NCBI RefSeq assembly: GCF_009755885.1
Contig: NZ_VYIX01000001.1
Span: 310,001 to 374,000, forward strand
Origin: Brachyspira sp. SAP_772
GTDB lineage: Bacteria; Spirochaetota; Brachyspiria; Brachyspirales; Brachyspiraceae
DNA length: 64,000 bases
Direction: 5' to 3'
Position 1 is the first letter of the stretch. Every line of letters begins with the position of its first letter. Made by a program: the position numbers and the translations under genes. This document shows, piece after piece, positions 17,770 to 28,708 of this stretch. Below the pieces are notes generated by a model. That model was given only the letters and a program-made list of their open reading frames with translations, searched no databases and was not told the DNA's origin.

Positions 17770-20700
17770 ATGTCATTTGTTCATTTACATGTACATACTC
17801 AGTATTCTATACTTGATGGTGCTGCTCGTATTAAATCATTATATTCTAAAACAGATAAAACTAAAAGACTCATACCAGGTTTAATAGATAGGGCAAAAGA
17901 ATTAGATATGCCTGCTATAGCTATGACAGACCATGGTAATATGTTTGGGGCTATGGAGTTTTTTTCTGAGGCTAAAGATAAAGGAATTACACCTATCATA
18001 GGATGCGAAGTATATGTTGCTCCAAAGACTAGATTTGATAAAAAATTAGATAACTCTGAAGAGAAAAGTGCTATGCATTTAGTTCTTCTTGCTAAAGATA
18101 AAGAGGGATATAACAATTTATGCAAATTGGTAACTCATGGATATACTGAAGGCTTTTATTATAGACCAAGAGTTGATCATGAATTAATAGAAAAATATAA
18201 TAAAGGCTTGATTTGTTTATCTGCTTGTATGGGCGGAGAGATTCCTATTGCTATAAGAAAAAAAGATTATAAACAGGCTTCAAAATTAGCTGAATATTAT
18301 AAATCTATATTTGGAGAAGATTTTTATATAGAACTTCAGGATCATGGATTAGCAGAAGAGAAAACATTAAATAGTGCTTTATATAAATTAGCAAATCACC
18401 ATAATATAGAATTAGTAGTTACAAATGACGTGCATTATGTATTAAAAGAAGATGCTAAGGCTCATGAAATACTTTTGGCAATACAAACTAAAGCTACTTT
18501 AGATATGCCAAGAAGATATAAGTTTCCAAGCAATGAGTTTCATTTGAAAACTGAAGAAGAGATGAAAAAATCTTTTGCAAAACTTCCAAAAGCCTTTGAA
18601 AACACAGTTAAAATAGCAGAGCAATGCAAAGATTTAAATATAATGACTAAAACTTATTATATGCCAAATTATGAGCTTCCTAATGGTGAGACAGAAACTA
18701 CTGCATTAAGAAAAATGTGCCTAGAAGGACTTAATAAGCATTATAATAACAATATTCCAAAAGAGGCTATGGAAAGGCTTGATATGGAATTAGGTGTTAT
18801 AGCTAAGATGGGTTTTGAAGGTTATTTTTTAGTAGTTCAGGACTTTATTAATTATGCAAGAAATAATGATGTTGCTGTAGGTCCGGGAAGAGGAAGTGCA
18901 GCTGGTTCAATAGTTGCATTTGCTACAGGAATTACAAAGGTTAATCCGCTTGATTATAATTTGCTTTTTGAGAGATTTTTAAATCCAGAAAGAAAAAGCA
19001 TGCCCGATATAGACGTTGACTTCCAAGATGATAAAAGAGAAGTTGTAATAGATTATGTAACAAAAAAATATGGTAAAGATAATGTTTCTCAGATTGCTAC
19101 TTTCGGAGCTTTGGGCGGACGTTCTGTTATAAGAGATGTTTGCCGTGTTATGGGTATAGATTTAGCTACTGCTGATAGGCTTGCTAAAAGCATACCTAAT
19201 GATATAAAAAGAGTTGTAGATATATATGATCATCCCGATTGTGCTGAGTTTAGAAAAGAGATTGATAATAGCAGAGAGCTAAAAAATATGTATGAGATAT
19301 CTATGAGGCTTGATGGTTTGGTAAGAAATGTTGGGCTTCATGCTGCTGGTGTAATTATATCATCTCATCCTATAGCTGATTTAGCTCCAGTTTATCAGGA
19401 TTCTAAAACAGGTACAAGAGCTTGTCAATATGAGATGACTTATGTTGAAAGTGCTGGTCTTATAAAGATGGACTTTTTGGGTATTAAAAACTTAAGACTC
19501 ATAAAAGATGCTATAAAAGATATAAAAGAGAGATACGGCACTGAAATAGATATAGATAATCTTCCTTTAGATGATGAAGCTGTTTATGATATATTTAGGC
19601 GTGCTGATACAGGAGGGGTCTTCCAGTTTGAAAGTCCCGGTATGCGTCAGATGCTTATAAATATTCAGCCTACAAGTTTTGATGACTTAGTATCAAGTGT
19701 GGCATTATATCGTCCCGGTCCTTTAAACTCTGGAATGGATAAAGATTATGCAGACAGAAAAAACAAAAGAAAAGAGATAGTATACAAGCATCCAGATTTA
19801 GAACCTATACTTAAAGAAAGTCAGGGAGTATTAATATATCAAGAGCAGATTATGGCTATAAGTAGGGTTATTGGAGGTTTTACTGCCGCCGAAGCAGATG
19901 ATTTAAGAAAGGCTATGGGTAAAAAAATAGTAGAGAAAATGAACTCTATGAGAGAGAAATTCATTAGCGGCGGACTTGAAAGAGGATATGATGAAGAGTT
20001 GTTAAATTATCTCTTTGATACAATGAAAGGTTTTGCTGAATATGGGTTTAATAAATCTCACTCTGTTTGTTATGCTTTAATAGCCTATCAAGAAGCTTAT
20101 ATTAAAGCTCATTACCCAATGGAATATTATGTGGCTTTGCTTAATACTGTGATAGCTGACACTGATAAGATAGCGTTATATCTAAATGAAATTAAACAAA
20201 AAAATATAGAAGTTGTTACTGCGAGCGTTTTTGAAAGTGATGCTTTATTCTCTCAAAAGAACGGAAAGATAGTATATGCTTTACATGCTGTTAAAGGTGT
20301 AGGTCTTCAAGCTGCTTTAGCTGTACAAGAAGAGAGAGAAAATAATGGTCAGTTTAAAAATTTAGAAGACTTTGTAAAACGTGTAGATGTTCATTTGGTT
20401 AATAAAAAAGTATATGAAACACTTATAAAATGCGGGGCTTTCTCTGAGTTCGGACATACTGAAAGTGCATTACTTTCTTCACTTGATGCAATACTTGCTC
20501 ATGCATCTAACTATCAAAAAGAAACATTATCAGGACAAACTATGCTTTTTGATTCTATGTCTGAAGATGATACAGGAAGTGCTTCTTTGGTGATAGAAAA
20601 ACAGGTTGAATATGCTAATAATATTTTAATGGAAAATGAAAAAGAGGTTTTAGGCTTTTCTTTAAGATATCATCCTTTTGCAAGATATATTACAAAAATA

Positions 20701-21420
20701 GATTATAAGTATTTTAATAATTTACTTGAATTAGAAGAACTTGAAGATAAATATGAGTTTTCTATACCTGCAATTTTAATGAATATATCAGAAGGTACTA
20801 CAAAGAAAAATACTCCTATGCTTGTATTAAAAGTGATAGATTTGTTTACAGAGAGCACTTTCTATATTACAACAAAGGTTGATAAATATAGAGAGCTTCT
20901 CAATGAAAATATGGGTATACTTATAAAAGGTAAAAGAGATAAAAATAAGTTTTCTGGCAAAATATATAATAACATAATAGATATTAAAGATTTAGACAGC
21001 GTTCTTAATGATAAAAAGAATGTTTTAAAAGAAGTAAAAAGAGAGATAAAAAGAGATAATGCAGAAACTTTAGTAACAGAAAATAAAATACCAAAACCCT
21101 CTAATGAAAATGCTGTTAATAATAAAGATGGTTCTATAATAAAAAGAGAAAATAATAATATTATTATAAAAAATACTACAGGCAAAAAACAATTAGCACT
21201 TTATGTTAATAAAAATATATTTGATGATATGGATTTATTATGTTTACAAAATGCTATATCATCAAACCCCGGCGATTATACTATTTTCTTAAAACTAAAA
21301 TCAGAAAGCGGTACTGAAGTATTTAAGATAGGCGAAAACTACAAAGTTGATCCTAATCAGAGATTTTTAACAGAGGCTAAAAGTGCTTTGAGGTCTCTAA
21401 TAGAAATAGAATATGCATGA
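17770..21420 (+). CDS. dnaE: DNA polymerase III alpha subunit
   Basis: Replicative polymerase of 1216 residues, DnaE type without an exonuclease domain. The PHP domain opens the protein (FVHLHVHTQYSILDG, MTDHGNMFGAMEF). The polymerase active site shows GPGRGSAAGSIVAF and PDIDVDFQDDKR, the latter holding the catalytic aspartates. The helix-hairpin-helix region (AVKGVGLQAALAVQEER) and an OB-fold region follow. The C-terminal 170 residues are variable, with a Lys/Asn-rich linker (about residues 1075-1140) before a last domain. AGGGG lies about 10 bases upstream of the ATG. It stands alone between the tRNA and the opp operon. Confidence 0.96.
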   Translation: MSFVHLHVHTQYSILDGAARIKSLYSKTDKTKRLIPGLIDRAKELDMPAIAMTDHGNMFGAMEFFSEAKDKGITPIIGCEVYVAPKTRFDKKLDNSEEKSAMHLVLLAKDKEGYNNLCKLVTHGYTEGFYYRPRVDHELIEKYNKGLICLSACMGGEIPIAIRKKDYKQASKLAEYYKSIFGEDFYIELQDHGLAEEKTLNSALYKLANHHNIELVVTNDVHYVLKEDAKAHEILLAIQTKATLDMPRRYKFPSNEFHLKTEEEMKKSFAKLPKAFENTVKIAEQCKDLNIMTKTYYMPNYELPNGETETTALRKMCLEGLNKHYNNNIPKEAMERLDMELGVIAKMGFEGYFLVVQDFINYARNNDVAVGPGRGSAAGSIVAFATGITKVNPLDYNLLFERFLNPERKSMPDIDVDFQDDKREVVIDYVTKKYGKDNVSQIATFGALGGRSVIRDVCRVMGIDLATADRLAKSIPNDIKRVVDIYDHPDCAEFRKEIDNSRELKNMYEISMRLDGLVRNVGLHAAGVIISSHPIADLAPVYQDSKTGTRACQYEMTYVESAGLIKMDFLGIKNLRLIKDAIKDIKERYGTEIDIDNLPLDDEAVYDIFRRADTGGVFQFESPGMRQMLINIQPTSFDDLVSSVALYRPGPLNSGMDKDYADRKNKRKEIVYKHPDLEPILKESQGVLIYQEQIMAISRVIGGFTAAEADDLRKAMGKKIVEKMNSMREKFISGGLERGYDEELLNYLFDTMKGFAEYGFNKSHSVCYALIAYQEAYIKAHYPMEYYVALLNTVIADTDKIALYLNEIKQKNIEVVTASVFESDALFSQKNGKIVYALHAVKGVGLQAALAVQEERENNGQFKNLEDFVKRVDVHLVNKKVYETLIKCGAFSEFGHTESALLSSLDAILAHASNYQKETLSGQTMLFDSMSEDDTGSASLVIEKQVEYANNILMENEKEVLGFSLRYHPFARYITKIDYKYFNNLLELEELEDKYEFSIPAILMNISEGTTKKNTPMLVLKVIDLFTESTFYITTKVDKYRELLNENMGILIKGKRDKNKFSGKIYNNIIDIKDLDSVLNDKKNVLKEVKREIKRDNAETLVTENKIPKPSNENAVNNKDGSIIKRENNNIIIKNTTGKKQLALYVNKNIFDDMDLLCLQNAISSNPGDYTIFLKLKSESGTEVFKIGENYKVDPNQRFLTEAKSALRSLIEIEYA

Positions 21421-21455
21421 CAATTTTTACATGTAATTTTATTCAGTTTTTTTAA

Positions 21456-21484
21456 TTGACGAAAGAACATTTTTATTATATAAT
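21456..21484 (+). promoter_or_regulatory. Promoter of the opp operon
   Basis: TTGACG and a perfect TATAAT are spaced 17 bases apart, 50 bases before the oppB ATG. It follows dnaE by 35 bases and probably drives oppBCDF and perhaps the two membrane proteins that follow. Confidence 0.78.
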
Positions 21485-21534
21485 TGCATATCTTAATAAT
21501 TGTATAATTAATTATTAATTTTGGGGTATAGTTT

Positions 21535-22455
21535 ATGTTTGATTATGTTTTAAAGAGACTATTTATATCAGTTTTAACTTTATTTGTTATAATAACCATT
21601 ACTTTTTTCTTAATGCATACGGTACCGGGAGGACCATTTGTTGGAGAGAAGCCGCTTAGTAAAGTTGCTTTGGAGAATTTAAATAAAAAATATGGTTTAG
21701 ATAAGCCTCTTGTTGTTCAATATGCAAACTATCTTAAAAATGCAATTAGAGGAGATTTAGGTACTTCTCTCACTAAAATAGGTCAATCTGTATCAGGTAC
21801 TATAGTGAGGGCTTTTCCTGTGTCTTTTAGGCTTGGAATATTTAGTATGTTTATTTCCACTACCATTGGAGTTTTATTTGGTATAGTTGCCGCTCTTAGA
21901 CAGGGTAAGGCAATAGATAGGGCTGTGATGGTGGCAGCTACTTTAGGTATAGCAGTGCCTAGTTTTGTTGTTGCTACTGTTTCTATAATTATTTTTTCTG
22001 TTAAATTAAAATTGCTTCCTGCTTATGGTTTTGATTCTTTTAAGCAATATTTAATGCCCGGTTTTGCTTTATCTTTTAGTTCACTTAGTTTTATGGCTAG
22101 ACTTATGAGAAGTTCTATGCTTGATGTTATTCACCAAGATTATATAAAAACAGCTAGGGCAAAGGGTATATCAAGAAGCATAATTATATTTAAGCATGCT
22201 TTAAGAAATGCTATTATACCAATAGTTACATATATAGGACCTCTTGCTGCTGGTATACTTACTGGTTCTTTTGTTGTAGAGAAGATTTTTAATATACCCG
22301 GTCTTGGAAGATATTTTGTTGAAAGCATCACTCAAAGGGATTATCCTACAATATTGGGAGTTACTATATTTTATGGAGCTTTCTTAATAATTATGAATTT
22401 CTTAGTTGATTTATCTTATGGTATTATAGACCCTAGAATAAAGATTCAAGATTAA
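21535..22455 (+). CDS. oppB: Oligopeptide ABC transporter permease OppB
   Basis: First inner-membrane subunit of a dipeptide/oligopeptide importer, 306 residues with six membrane helices. The N-terminus MFDYVLKRLFISVLTLFVII and FLMHTVPGGPF are typical of the DppB/OppB family. The ABC-coupling loop is seen as DYIKTARAKGISRSIIIFKHALRNAIIP. First gene of a tight four-gene operon; GGGG lies about 9 bases upstream of the ATG. Dipeptide, oligopeptide or nickel specificity cannot be separated without the binding protein, which is not encoded here. Confidence 0.92.
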   Translation: MFDYVLKRLFISVLTLFVIITITFFLMHTVPGGPFVGEKPLSKVALENLNKKYGLDKPLVVQYANYLKNAIRGDLGTSLTKIGQSVSGTIVRAFPVSFRLGIFSMFISTTIGVLFGIVAALRQGKAIDRAVMVAATLGIAVPSFVVATVSIIIFSVKLKLLPAYGFDSFKQYLMPGFALSFSSLSFMARLMRSSMLDVIHQDYIKTARAKGISRSIIIFKHALRNAIIPIVTYIGPLAAGILTGSFVVEKIFNIPGLGRYFVESITQRDYPTILGVTIFYGAFLIIMNFLVDLSYGIIDPRIKIQD

Positions 22456-22471
22456 TAAAAAGGAATAATAA

Positions 22472-23455
22472 ATGGAAAATAGTTTAGATAAATCATTATT
22501 TGTAAAGGCAAGCGAAGAAGAAAAGGCTGCTGCCGAGGTGAAGAGAGAGAGTGTAACTTATTGGCAGGATGCTTATAGAAGATTCAAAAAAAATAAAGTG
22601 GCTTTAGTTTCTATTATTATAATAGGCATTATAGCTCTTCTTGCTATATTTATACCTATAATATCAGAATACGAATATGCTCAAATAAATAGAGGTGTTG
22701 AAAATAGTTTGCCCACATTAGAACACCCATTTGGTACAGATACTTTGGGAAGAGATTTGCTTGTGCGTTGTATGATAGGGGCTAGAATATCTCTTTTAAT
22801 AGGTATAGTGTCTGCTACTTTGGTTGTAATAATAGGTATAGTATATGGTTCTATATCTGGATATTTTGGCGGTATGCTTGATAATATTATGATGCGTATA
22901 GTAGATATTATTAGTGCTGTGCCTACACTTTTAATTGTTGTATTATTGTCAGTTGTTCTTAAAGCTCCTATGGATAAACTATTTTTACAAAATGAGTCAT
23001 TAAGAGGAATTGGACTTTTAGGTCCCGGACTTTTTAGTATATTTATAGTTATATCTTTGCTATATTGGACTAATATGGCTAGAATGACTAGAGGACAGAT
23101 TTTAGCATTAAAAAATCAGGAGTTTGTAACTGCTGCTAGGGCTTTAGGTACTTCTCATGGCAGAATAATTTTTAAGCACTTAATACCTAATGCTATGGGA
23201 GCAATAATAGTATCAGCTATGGTTCAGATACCTAATGCTATATTCGTTGAGGCTTTTTTAAGTTTCTTAGGTTTGGGTGTAAGTGCTCCTATGGTTTCAC
23301 TTGGCTCTTTAACTTCAAATGCTGTTAGCGGGGTTTATTCTTATCCTTATCAGCTGCTTTTCCCTGCTGCTTTAATAAGTGTTATAATACTTTGTTTTAA
23401 TTTGGTGGGTGATGGACTTAGAGATGCTTTAGACCCTAGAATGAAAAACAGATAA
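22472..23455 (+). CDS. oppC: Oligopeptide ABC transporter permease OppC
   Basis: Second permease subunit, 327 residues. The N-terminal cytoplasmic segment (residues 1-45, charged) precedes the OppC_N helix. HPFGTDTLGRDLLVRCMIGARISL is the family hallmark, and the coupling loop reads EFVTAARALGTSHGRIIFKH, matched to that in OppB. Spacing to oppB is 16 bases with AGGA before the ATG. Confidence 0.92.
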   Translation: MENSLDKSLFVKASEEEKAAAEVKRESVTYWQDAYRRFKKNKVALVSIIIIGIIALLAIFIPIISEYEYAQINRGVENSLPTLEHPFGTDTLGRDLLVRCMIGARISLLIGIVSATLVVIIGIVYGSISGYFGGMLDNIMMRIVDIISAVPTLLIVVLLSVVLKAPMDKLFLQNESLRGIGLLGPGLFSIFIVISLLYWTNMARMTRGQILALKNQEFVTAARALGTSHGRIIFKHLIPNAMGAIIVSAMVQIPNAIFVEAFLSFLGLGVSAPMVSLGSLTSNAVSGVYSYPYQLLFPAALISVIILCFNLVGDGLRDALDPRMKNR

Positions 23456-23477
23456 AAAGCTATAAAGGTGGTATTTA

Positions 23478-24449
23478 ATGGAAAGTTTACTAGAAGTTAA
23501 AAATTTAAGCGTATCTTTTTTTACACCGCTTGGAGAAGTTAAGGCTGTTAATAATATTTCTTATAAATTAGATAAATCTAAGGTATTAGGAATAGTTGGG
23601 GAGTCTGGAAGCGGAAAAAGTGTTTCTGCTTATTCTATTATGGGACTTATTGAAGAGCCCGGTAAAATTATTAATGGAGAGATACTTTTTGAAGGTACTG
23701 ATTTAATAAAGCTTTCTGAACATGAAAAAAAGAAAATAAGGGGTGATTCTATATCAATGATTTTCCAAGACCCCATGACTTGTTTGAACCCAGTATATAC
23801 TATAGGCAATCAGCTTATGGAAGCTTTAACTACTCATAAAAAAATAAGCACTCCAGATGCAATAGAAAGAATTGTAGAACTTTTAACATTGGTTGGTATT
23901 AATGAACCAAGAAGAAGAATAAAACAGTATCCGCATGAACTTTCAGGCGGTATGCGTCAACGTATAATGATAGCTATGGCACTTGCTGGAGACCCTAAAA
24001 TACTTATTGCTGATGAGCCTACAACTGCACTCGACGTTACAATACAAGCACAGATACTTGAGCTTATAAAAGATATACAGAAAAAAATACATATGGCTGT
24101 TATACTTATTACGCATGACTTTGGTATTGTAGCTGATATGGCTGATGACATTATAGTAATGTATGGCGGCGGCATAGTAGAGAGAGGTACTGTATTTGAT
24201 ATATTTGAAAGACCTAAACACCCTTATACTTTAGGGCTTCTTAAGTCTTTACCTCGTATTGATATTAAACAAGATAGACTTATACCTATAGAAGGAACAC
24301 CTATAGATTTACTTAATATGAAAGCAGGCTGTCCTTTTAGCACAAGATGCGAAGAATGTATGAAGGTTTGTATAGACAATAAACCTCCTAGAACTGAATT
24401 TGAGAAGGGGCATTTTTCTGCTTGCTGGCTTCATCAAATGCCTAATTAA
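23478..24449 (+). CDS. oppD: Oligopeptide ABC transporter ATPase OppD
   Basis: Cytoplasmic ATPase of 323 residues. Walker A is GESGSGKS (residue 39 onward), the signature LSGGMRQR, and Walker [14 protein letters not shown]. The C-terminal OppD/F extension holds [15 protein letters not shown], a four-cysteine region that in relatives coordinates an iron-sulphur cluster. It pairs with OppF to power OppBC. Confidence 0.93.
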   Translation: MESLLEVKNLSVSFFTPLGEVKAVNNISYKLDKSKVLGIVGESGSGKSVSAYSIMGLIEEPGKIINGEILFEGTDLIKLSEHEKKKIRGDSISMIFQDPMTCLNPVYTIGNQLMEALTTHKKISTPDAIERIVELLTLVGINEPRRRIKQYPHELSGGMRQRIMIAMALAGDPKILIADEPTTALDVTIQAQILELIKDIQKKIHMAVILITHDFGIVADMADDIIVMYGGGIVERGTVFDIFERPKHPYTLGLLKSLPRIDIKQDRLIPIEGTPIDLLNMKAGCPFSTRCEECMKVCIDNKPPRTEFEKGHFSACWLHQMPN

Positions 24450-24472
24450 TTAATGAAATAAAAGGAAAAATT

Positions 24473-25435
24473 ATGGCACCTTTAATAGAAATACAAGATT
24501 TAAAACAACATTTTAGAATAAAGGGCGGTTTGTTTGGAAGAAATATACAAACAGTAAAGGCCGTTGATGGAGTATCTTTCACTATAAACAAAGGAGAAAC
24601 TTTTGGACTTGTGGGAGAATCTGGAAGCGGTAAAACTACACTTGGAAGAACTTTGCTTCATCTCTACAAACCTACAAGCGGAAAGATATTGTTTAATGGA
24701 GAGGAAGTTAATGAAAATAATTACAGACAATATGCTAAAAGAATGCAAATTATTTTCCAAGACCCTTATGCTTCACTTAACCCTCGTATGACTGTTGAAG
24801 ACATAATAGGCGAGGCTCTTGATGTTCACAAACTTTATTCTACAAAATCAGAAAGAAGAGAGAAAGTAATTAATCTCCTTAAACTTGTTGGACTTAATGC
24901 TGAACAGGCACAGAGATATCCGCATGAGTTTTCTGGCGGGCAGAGACAGCGTATAGGTATAGCTCGTGCTTTGGCTGTTAATCCAGAGTTCATAGTGTGC
25001 GATGAGCCAGTATCTGCTTTAGATGTTTCTATTCAGGCTCAAATTATAAATATGCTTTATGATATGCAGCAAGATATGAAACTTACTTATTTGTTTATTG
25101 CTCATGATTTAGCGGTGGTGCGTCAAATATCTAAAAGAATAGCTGTTATGTATTTGGGTAATATTGTTGAGCTTACTGATAGTGAATCATTATACACAAA
25201 ATCACTTCACCCTTATACTCAATCTTTAATTTCTGCTATACCTATATCAGAGCCTTCAGTTGCAAAAAACAAACAGCGTATAATACTTTCTGGTGAAATA
25301 CCTTCTCCAATCAATCCTCCATCAGGATGCAAGTTTAGAACAAGATGTCCTAAGGCAGAGGCTATTTGTGCTGAGAAAGTTCCTGAGTTTAGAGAAGTTG
25401 AAAATGGGCATTATTGTGCTTGCCATTTAGTATAA
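24473..25435 (+). CDS. oppF: Oligopeptide ABC transporter ATPase OppF
   Basis: Second ATPase, 320 residues. Walker [10 protein letters not shown], signature [15 protein letters not shown], Walker [14 protein letters not shown] and the Cys-rich tail [15 protein letters not shown] are intact. AAGGA precedes the ATG. The gene ends only 9 bases before the first of two GT-C-like membrane proteins, so the transcript may continue into them. Confidence 0.93.
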   Translation: MAPLIEIQDLKQHFRIKGGLFGRNIQTVKAVDGVSFTINKGETFGLVGESGSGKTTLGRTLLHLYKPTSGKILFNGEEVNENNYRQYAKRMQIIFQDPYASLNPRMTVEDIIGEALDVHKLYSTKSERREKVINLLKLVGLNAEQAQRYPHEFSGGQRQRIGIARALAVNPEFIVCDEPVSALDVSIQAQIINMLYDMQQDMKLTYLFIAHDLAVVRQISKRIAVMYLGNIVELTDSESLYTKSLHPYTQSLISAIPISEPSVAKNKQRIILSGEIPSPINPPSGCKFRTRCPKAEAICAEKVPEFREVENGHYCACHLV

Positions 25436-25444
25436 ACATTATTT

Positions 25445-27073
25445 ATGAGATTTGATAAGTATATATTTATACCTGTTTTATTAATAGTATCTGCTATTTT
25501 TGCTAATTTATTTTTGCTGCATTATAGTGTGCCTAAAAAGTTTATAGGTACAATAGGAATAGATCAGCCTACTCATTTTTATGACATGAAAAAATGGTAT
25601 GAAAGTAAAAAACTTCCTACTACTAGTACTAGGTTTATGGCTACTAGAATTATAGACGATGAAGTTACTACCCCCAGAGTACCGGGAGGAGCGTATTATA
25701 TAATATATACTTTATTTTATAAATTAGCTTCAGAAACTTTATTAGGTGCTAAAATCATTAATTTAATATTTAATTTAATTATAATATCAATATTTTTATT
25801 TTGGTTTTATAAAAAATTTGGCTTAATTATTACTTCTTTTATTGTACCTCTAATTTTATGCAATGGTTATTTTGTTATAGCGATTATAGATTTTTGGAAT
25901 CCTAATCTCTCTTTAATATTTAGTTTTTTATTATTTATATTTTTATTTGAATATATAGATGAAAATAAAGAAAATGATACAAGAAAAAATATAGTAAGAT
26001 TTGCTGCTATATTTATTTTTCCAGTACTTGCAATAATGGCACAAGGACATTTTTTTGTATTTTTCTCTTTTGTTCCAACTATAATAATTTATTTGATTAT
26101 TAAGTTTAAAAGAACATTAAAATATATGAAATTTTTTATCATAGGAATATTTTTATCTTTTTTAGAATATTTACCTTATCTTATCTCTGAAATACAAACT
26201 AATTTTTCTAATTTAAATATGATTTTTAATACACGTTCTTCTTTTAGTAAATTCCCTTTTCCTCAAATTCAATCTTTATTTGTTTTTCCAACTAATGAAA
26301 TGTCGGCCTTTTATGGTTCAAAGATGATATCAATTATAAAATTTTGGAATATGTATCCAATTAAATTTTTAGGGGTATTATTTTTATTTATCAGTATTAT
26401 TTTTGCATTTATATGCTTATTGAGAGCTATATATTTTTCTTTTAATAAAAAATACAAAGTAAATTCAAATAATGAAAAAATAATTATTGAAATGATGAGA
26501 ATATTCTTATTATTTATTCCTATTACAATAATTGGTAATATGTTTGCAGGTCAGTTTGCTAAAATACATTATTTTTATCAATTTTTTTCATTTTCTTTTT
26601 TACCTATAATTTTATTTTTTATACAAAAAGAAAGTAAATTCAAAATTGATAAATTTTTATTTACATCATCTTTATTAATTATACTAAATATAATTGTTAT
26701 GACTTTTCAAATAACAACTTATGTAAAAAATTATGAAGAGCCTTTTAGTTTTAGAAATATTGAAACTATAATATCATCATTATATAATGATTCTAAGAAT
26801 AGTGATGTTAAAGTAGAATTAGTATATGATGCGAATTATAATTATTTATACAGAGATATTGCTAAAATTTATTTTCCAGAGTCTGTTTTTAATCAAGTTG
26901 ATGATTCTAGCAATTTTTATATTATAATAAATATGGTAGCATCTTCTCAAAAAACAGATGAGAGTATATCTAATTATATGGATTATATAAATAAAAATTC
27001 TATACCAATAATAAATACTTCTAAATTGTATTTATATAAATATATAGGTGATGAACCTTTTAGAAAACCTTAA
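25445..27073 (+). CDS. GT-C-like polytopic membrane protein, copy 1
   Basis: A 542-residue membrane protein with 10 or more helices. The first extracytoplasmic loop contains IGIDQPTHFYDMKKWYESK, followed by TTPRVPGGAYYIIYTLFYKLA. The early acidic residue in the first loop and the helix layout resemble GT-C glycosyltransferases (ArnT/PMT class), which use polyprenyl-phosphate sugars on the outer face of the membrane. The acceptor and exact family are unknown. The C-terminal 120 residues are a soluble domain. It is paralogous to the next gene over its whole length. The lack of a strong promoter and the 9-base gap suggest cotranscription with opp. Confidence 0.65.
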   Translation: MRFDKYIFIPVLLIVSAIFANLFLLHYSVPKKFIGTIGIDQPTHFYDMKKWYESKKLPTTSTRFMATRIIDDEVTTPRVPGGAYYIIYTLFYKLASETLLGAKIINLIFNLIIISIFLFWFYKKFGLIITSFIVPLILCNGYFVIAIIDFWNPNLSLIFSFLLFIFLFEYIDENKENDTRKNIVRFAAIFIFPVLAIMAQGHFFVFFSFVPTIIIYLIIKFKRTLKYMKFFIIGIFLSFLEYLPYLISEIQTNFSNLNMIFNTRSSFSKFPFPQIQSLFVFPTNEMSAFYGSKMISIIKFWNMYPIKFLGVLFLFISIIFAFICLLRAIYFSFNKKYKVNSNNEKIIIEMMRIFLLFIPITIIGNMFAGQFAKIHYFYQFFSFSFLPIILFFIQKESKFKIDKFLFTSSLLIILNIIVMTFQITTYVKNYEEPFSFRNIETIISSLYNDSKNSDVKVELVYDANYNYLYRDIAKIYFPESVFNQVDDSSNFYIIINMVASSQKTDESISNYMDYINKNSIPIINTSKLYLYKYIGDEPFRKP

Positions 27074-27084
27074 GGATATTATGT

Positions 27085-28662
27085 ATGAAGTTATATAGTA
27101 TTATATTAATAATTATATCCATAATAGCATGCATATTTATTTCATTTTATGCAGTTGATAAAAGATATATAGGGATGGATCAGGTTCAGCATTTTTATGA
27201 CATGAAAAAATGGTATGATTCTAATAAGCTGCCTACTACAGGTACAAGGTTTATAGCAAGTGAAATAATTAATGGAGAAATTACAACACCTAGAGTTCCG
27301 GGAGGAGCATATTATATATTTTATACATTATTTTATAAATTATCTAATGAAAATTTATTAAATGCTAGAATTATTAATTTAATATTTAATTTGATAATAT
27401 TAATTGTATTTTTATTTTGGTTTTATAGAAAATTTGGTATTTTTATTACTTCTATAATGTCTGCTTTGATATTATGCAATCCTTATGTTATATTAGCGAT
27501 AACAGATTTTTGGAATCCTAATATTACATTAATATTTAGCTTTTTATTTTTTATATTTTTATTTGAATATATTAATAATGATAATAAAAAAATAAAACAA
27601 ATATCATCAATTTTTATTTTTCCAATACTTGCTTTAATGGCTCAAGGGCATTTTGTAGTTTTCTTTTCTATGGTTCCTACAATTATAGTTTATCTTATAA
27701 TACGTTTTAAAACTACAAAACATTATTTTTTATATTGGAGTATTGGAGTATTTATAGCTTTTCTATTGTATTTACCTTATTTAGTATCTGAATTTCAAAA
27801 TGGTTTTAATAATTTAAAACTTGCTATGAATATAAGAGATGGGTTAAATAGAATTCCATTTCCTCAAATATATGCATTGCTTATTTTTCCTACTAATGAA
27901 ATGTCAAGTATGATAGGTACAAGATTTGGTTCTGTATATTATTTTTGGACAAAAAATGGTATTTATTTTTATGGATTAATATTTTTAATTTTATCAGTAT
28001 TAATATCTGTATTTTTGTTTTTTAACTCTATTTTTATAGTTATAAAAAATAAAAATATAGATGATAAATTAACTAGAACAGTAGTAGAAATGTTTTATGT
28101 ATTTTTAATGTTTATACCTATAACGATATTATCATTTATTATTTTTAGATCTAAACCGGGTACTTTTCATTATTTATACTCTGCTTTCTCTATTTCTTTT
28201 ATTACATATATTTTATTTTTTAAGTTTTACGAAAATAATTTTAATAATAAAAAGAAATTAGTTATTAGTATATTCTTTATTCTTAATGTGTTTGCTGTAT
28301 CGGGAGAGATGTATAGATATTTTTACTTATTTCAAGAACCTAGAAGTGAAGAAGCATTGTATGCTGTTGGAAATTTTATTAAAGATGATTCTCAGGGTAA
28401 GAAAATTGCTATATATGATAGTTTTTCTGGTATAGTTCATAAACAATTTGAGGACATTTTTAAAATATATTTTACAAATATGAACTTAAATATTTCTAAA
28501 AGTCCTGATATATTATATGCAATAAGAGATGATATACTTATCAATAATTGGGATGATAATAGAAATAATAGAGAGATGGAATATCTTATAAATAATAATG
28601 CTATTGAACTTACTAATATAGCAGGTTACACAATATTTAAATTTCCTAATGTTCCTGATTAA
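27085..28662 (+). CDS. GT-C-like polytopic membrane protein, copy 2
   Basis: Paralogue of the preceding gene (525 residues, 11 bases downstream), sharing the loop IGMDQVQHFYDMKKWYDSN, then RVPGGAYYIFYTLFYKLS, DFWNPNITLIFSFLFFIF and FPTNEMSSM. The conserved blocks cluster in the first extracytoplasmic loop and the loops between helices, where a lipid-linked sugar donor would bind in a GT-C enzyme. The soluble C-terminal part differs most between the copies, as expected if they act on different acceptors. A tandem duplication is clear from the sequence; the enzymatic role is inference. Confidence 0.65.
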   Translation: MKLYSIILIIISIIACIFISFYAVDKRYIGMDQVQHFYDMKKWYDSNKLPTTGTRFIASEIINGEITTPRVPGGAYYIFYTLFYKLSNENLLNARIINLIFNLIILIVFLFWFYRKFGIFITSIMSALILCNPYVILAITDFWNPNITLIFSFLFFIFLFEYINNDNKKIKQISSIFIFPILALMAQGHFVVFFSMVPTIIVYLIIRFKTTKHYFLYWSIGVFIAFLLYLPYLVSEFQNGFNNLKLAMNIRDGLNRIPFPQIYALLIFPTNEMSSMIGTRFGSVYYFWTKNGIYFYGLIFLILSVLISVFLFFNSIFIVIKNKNIDDKLTRTVVEMFYVFLMFIPITILSFIIFRSKPGTFHYLYSAFSISFITYILFFKFYENNFNNKKKLVISIFFILNVFAVSGEMYRYFYLFQEPRSEEALYAVGNFIKDDSQGKKIAIYDSFSGIVHKQFEDIFKIYFTNMNLNISKSPDILYAIRDDILINNWDDNRNNREMEYLINNNAIELTNIAGYTIFKFPNVPD

Positions 28663-28708
28663 TATAGAAATATATTTATGTATTATAGTTTAAGAATTAT
28701 TATTTAAA

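Noticed and set aside
23943-24221. Open frames on the minus strand inside oppD and other genes
   Set aside because: Shadow frames of strongly conserved genes, without ribosome-binding sites.
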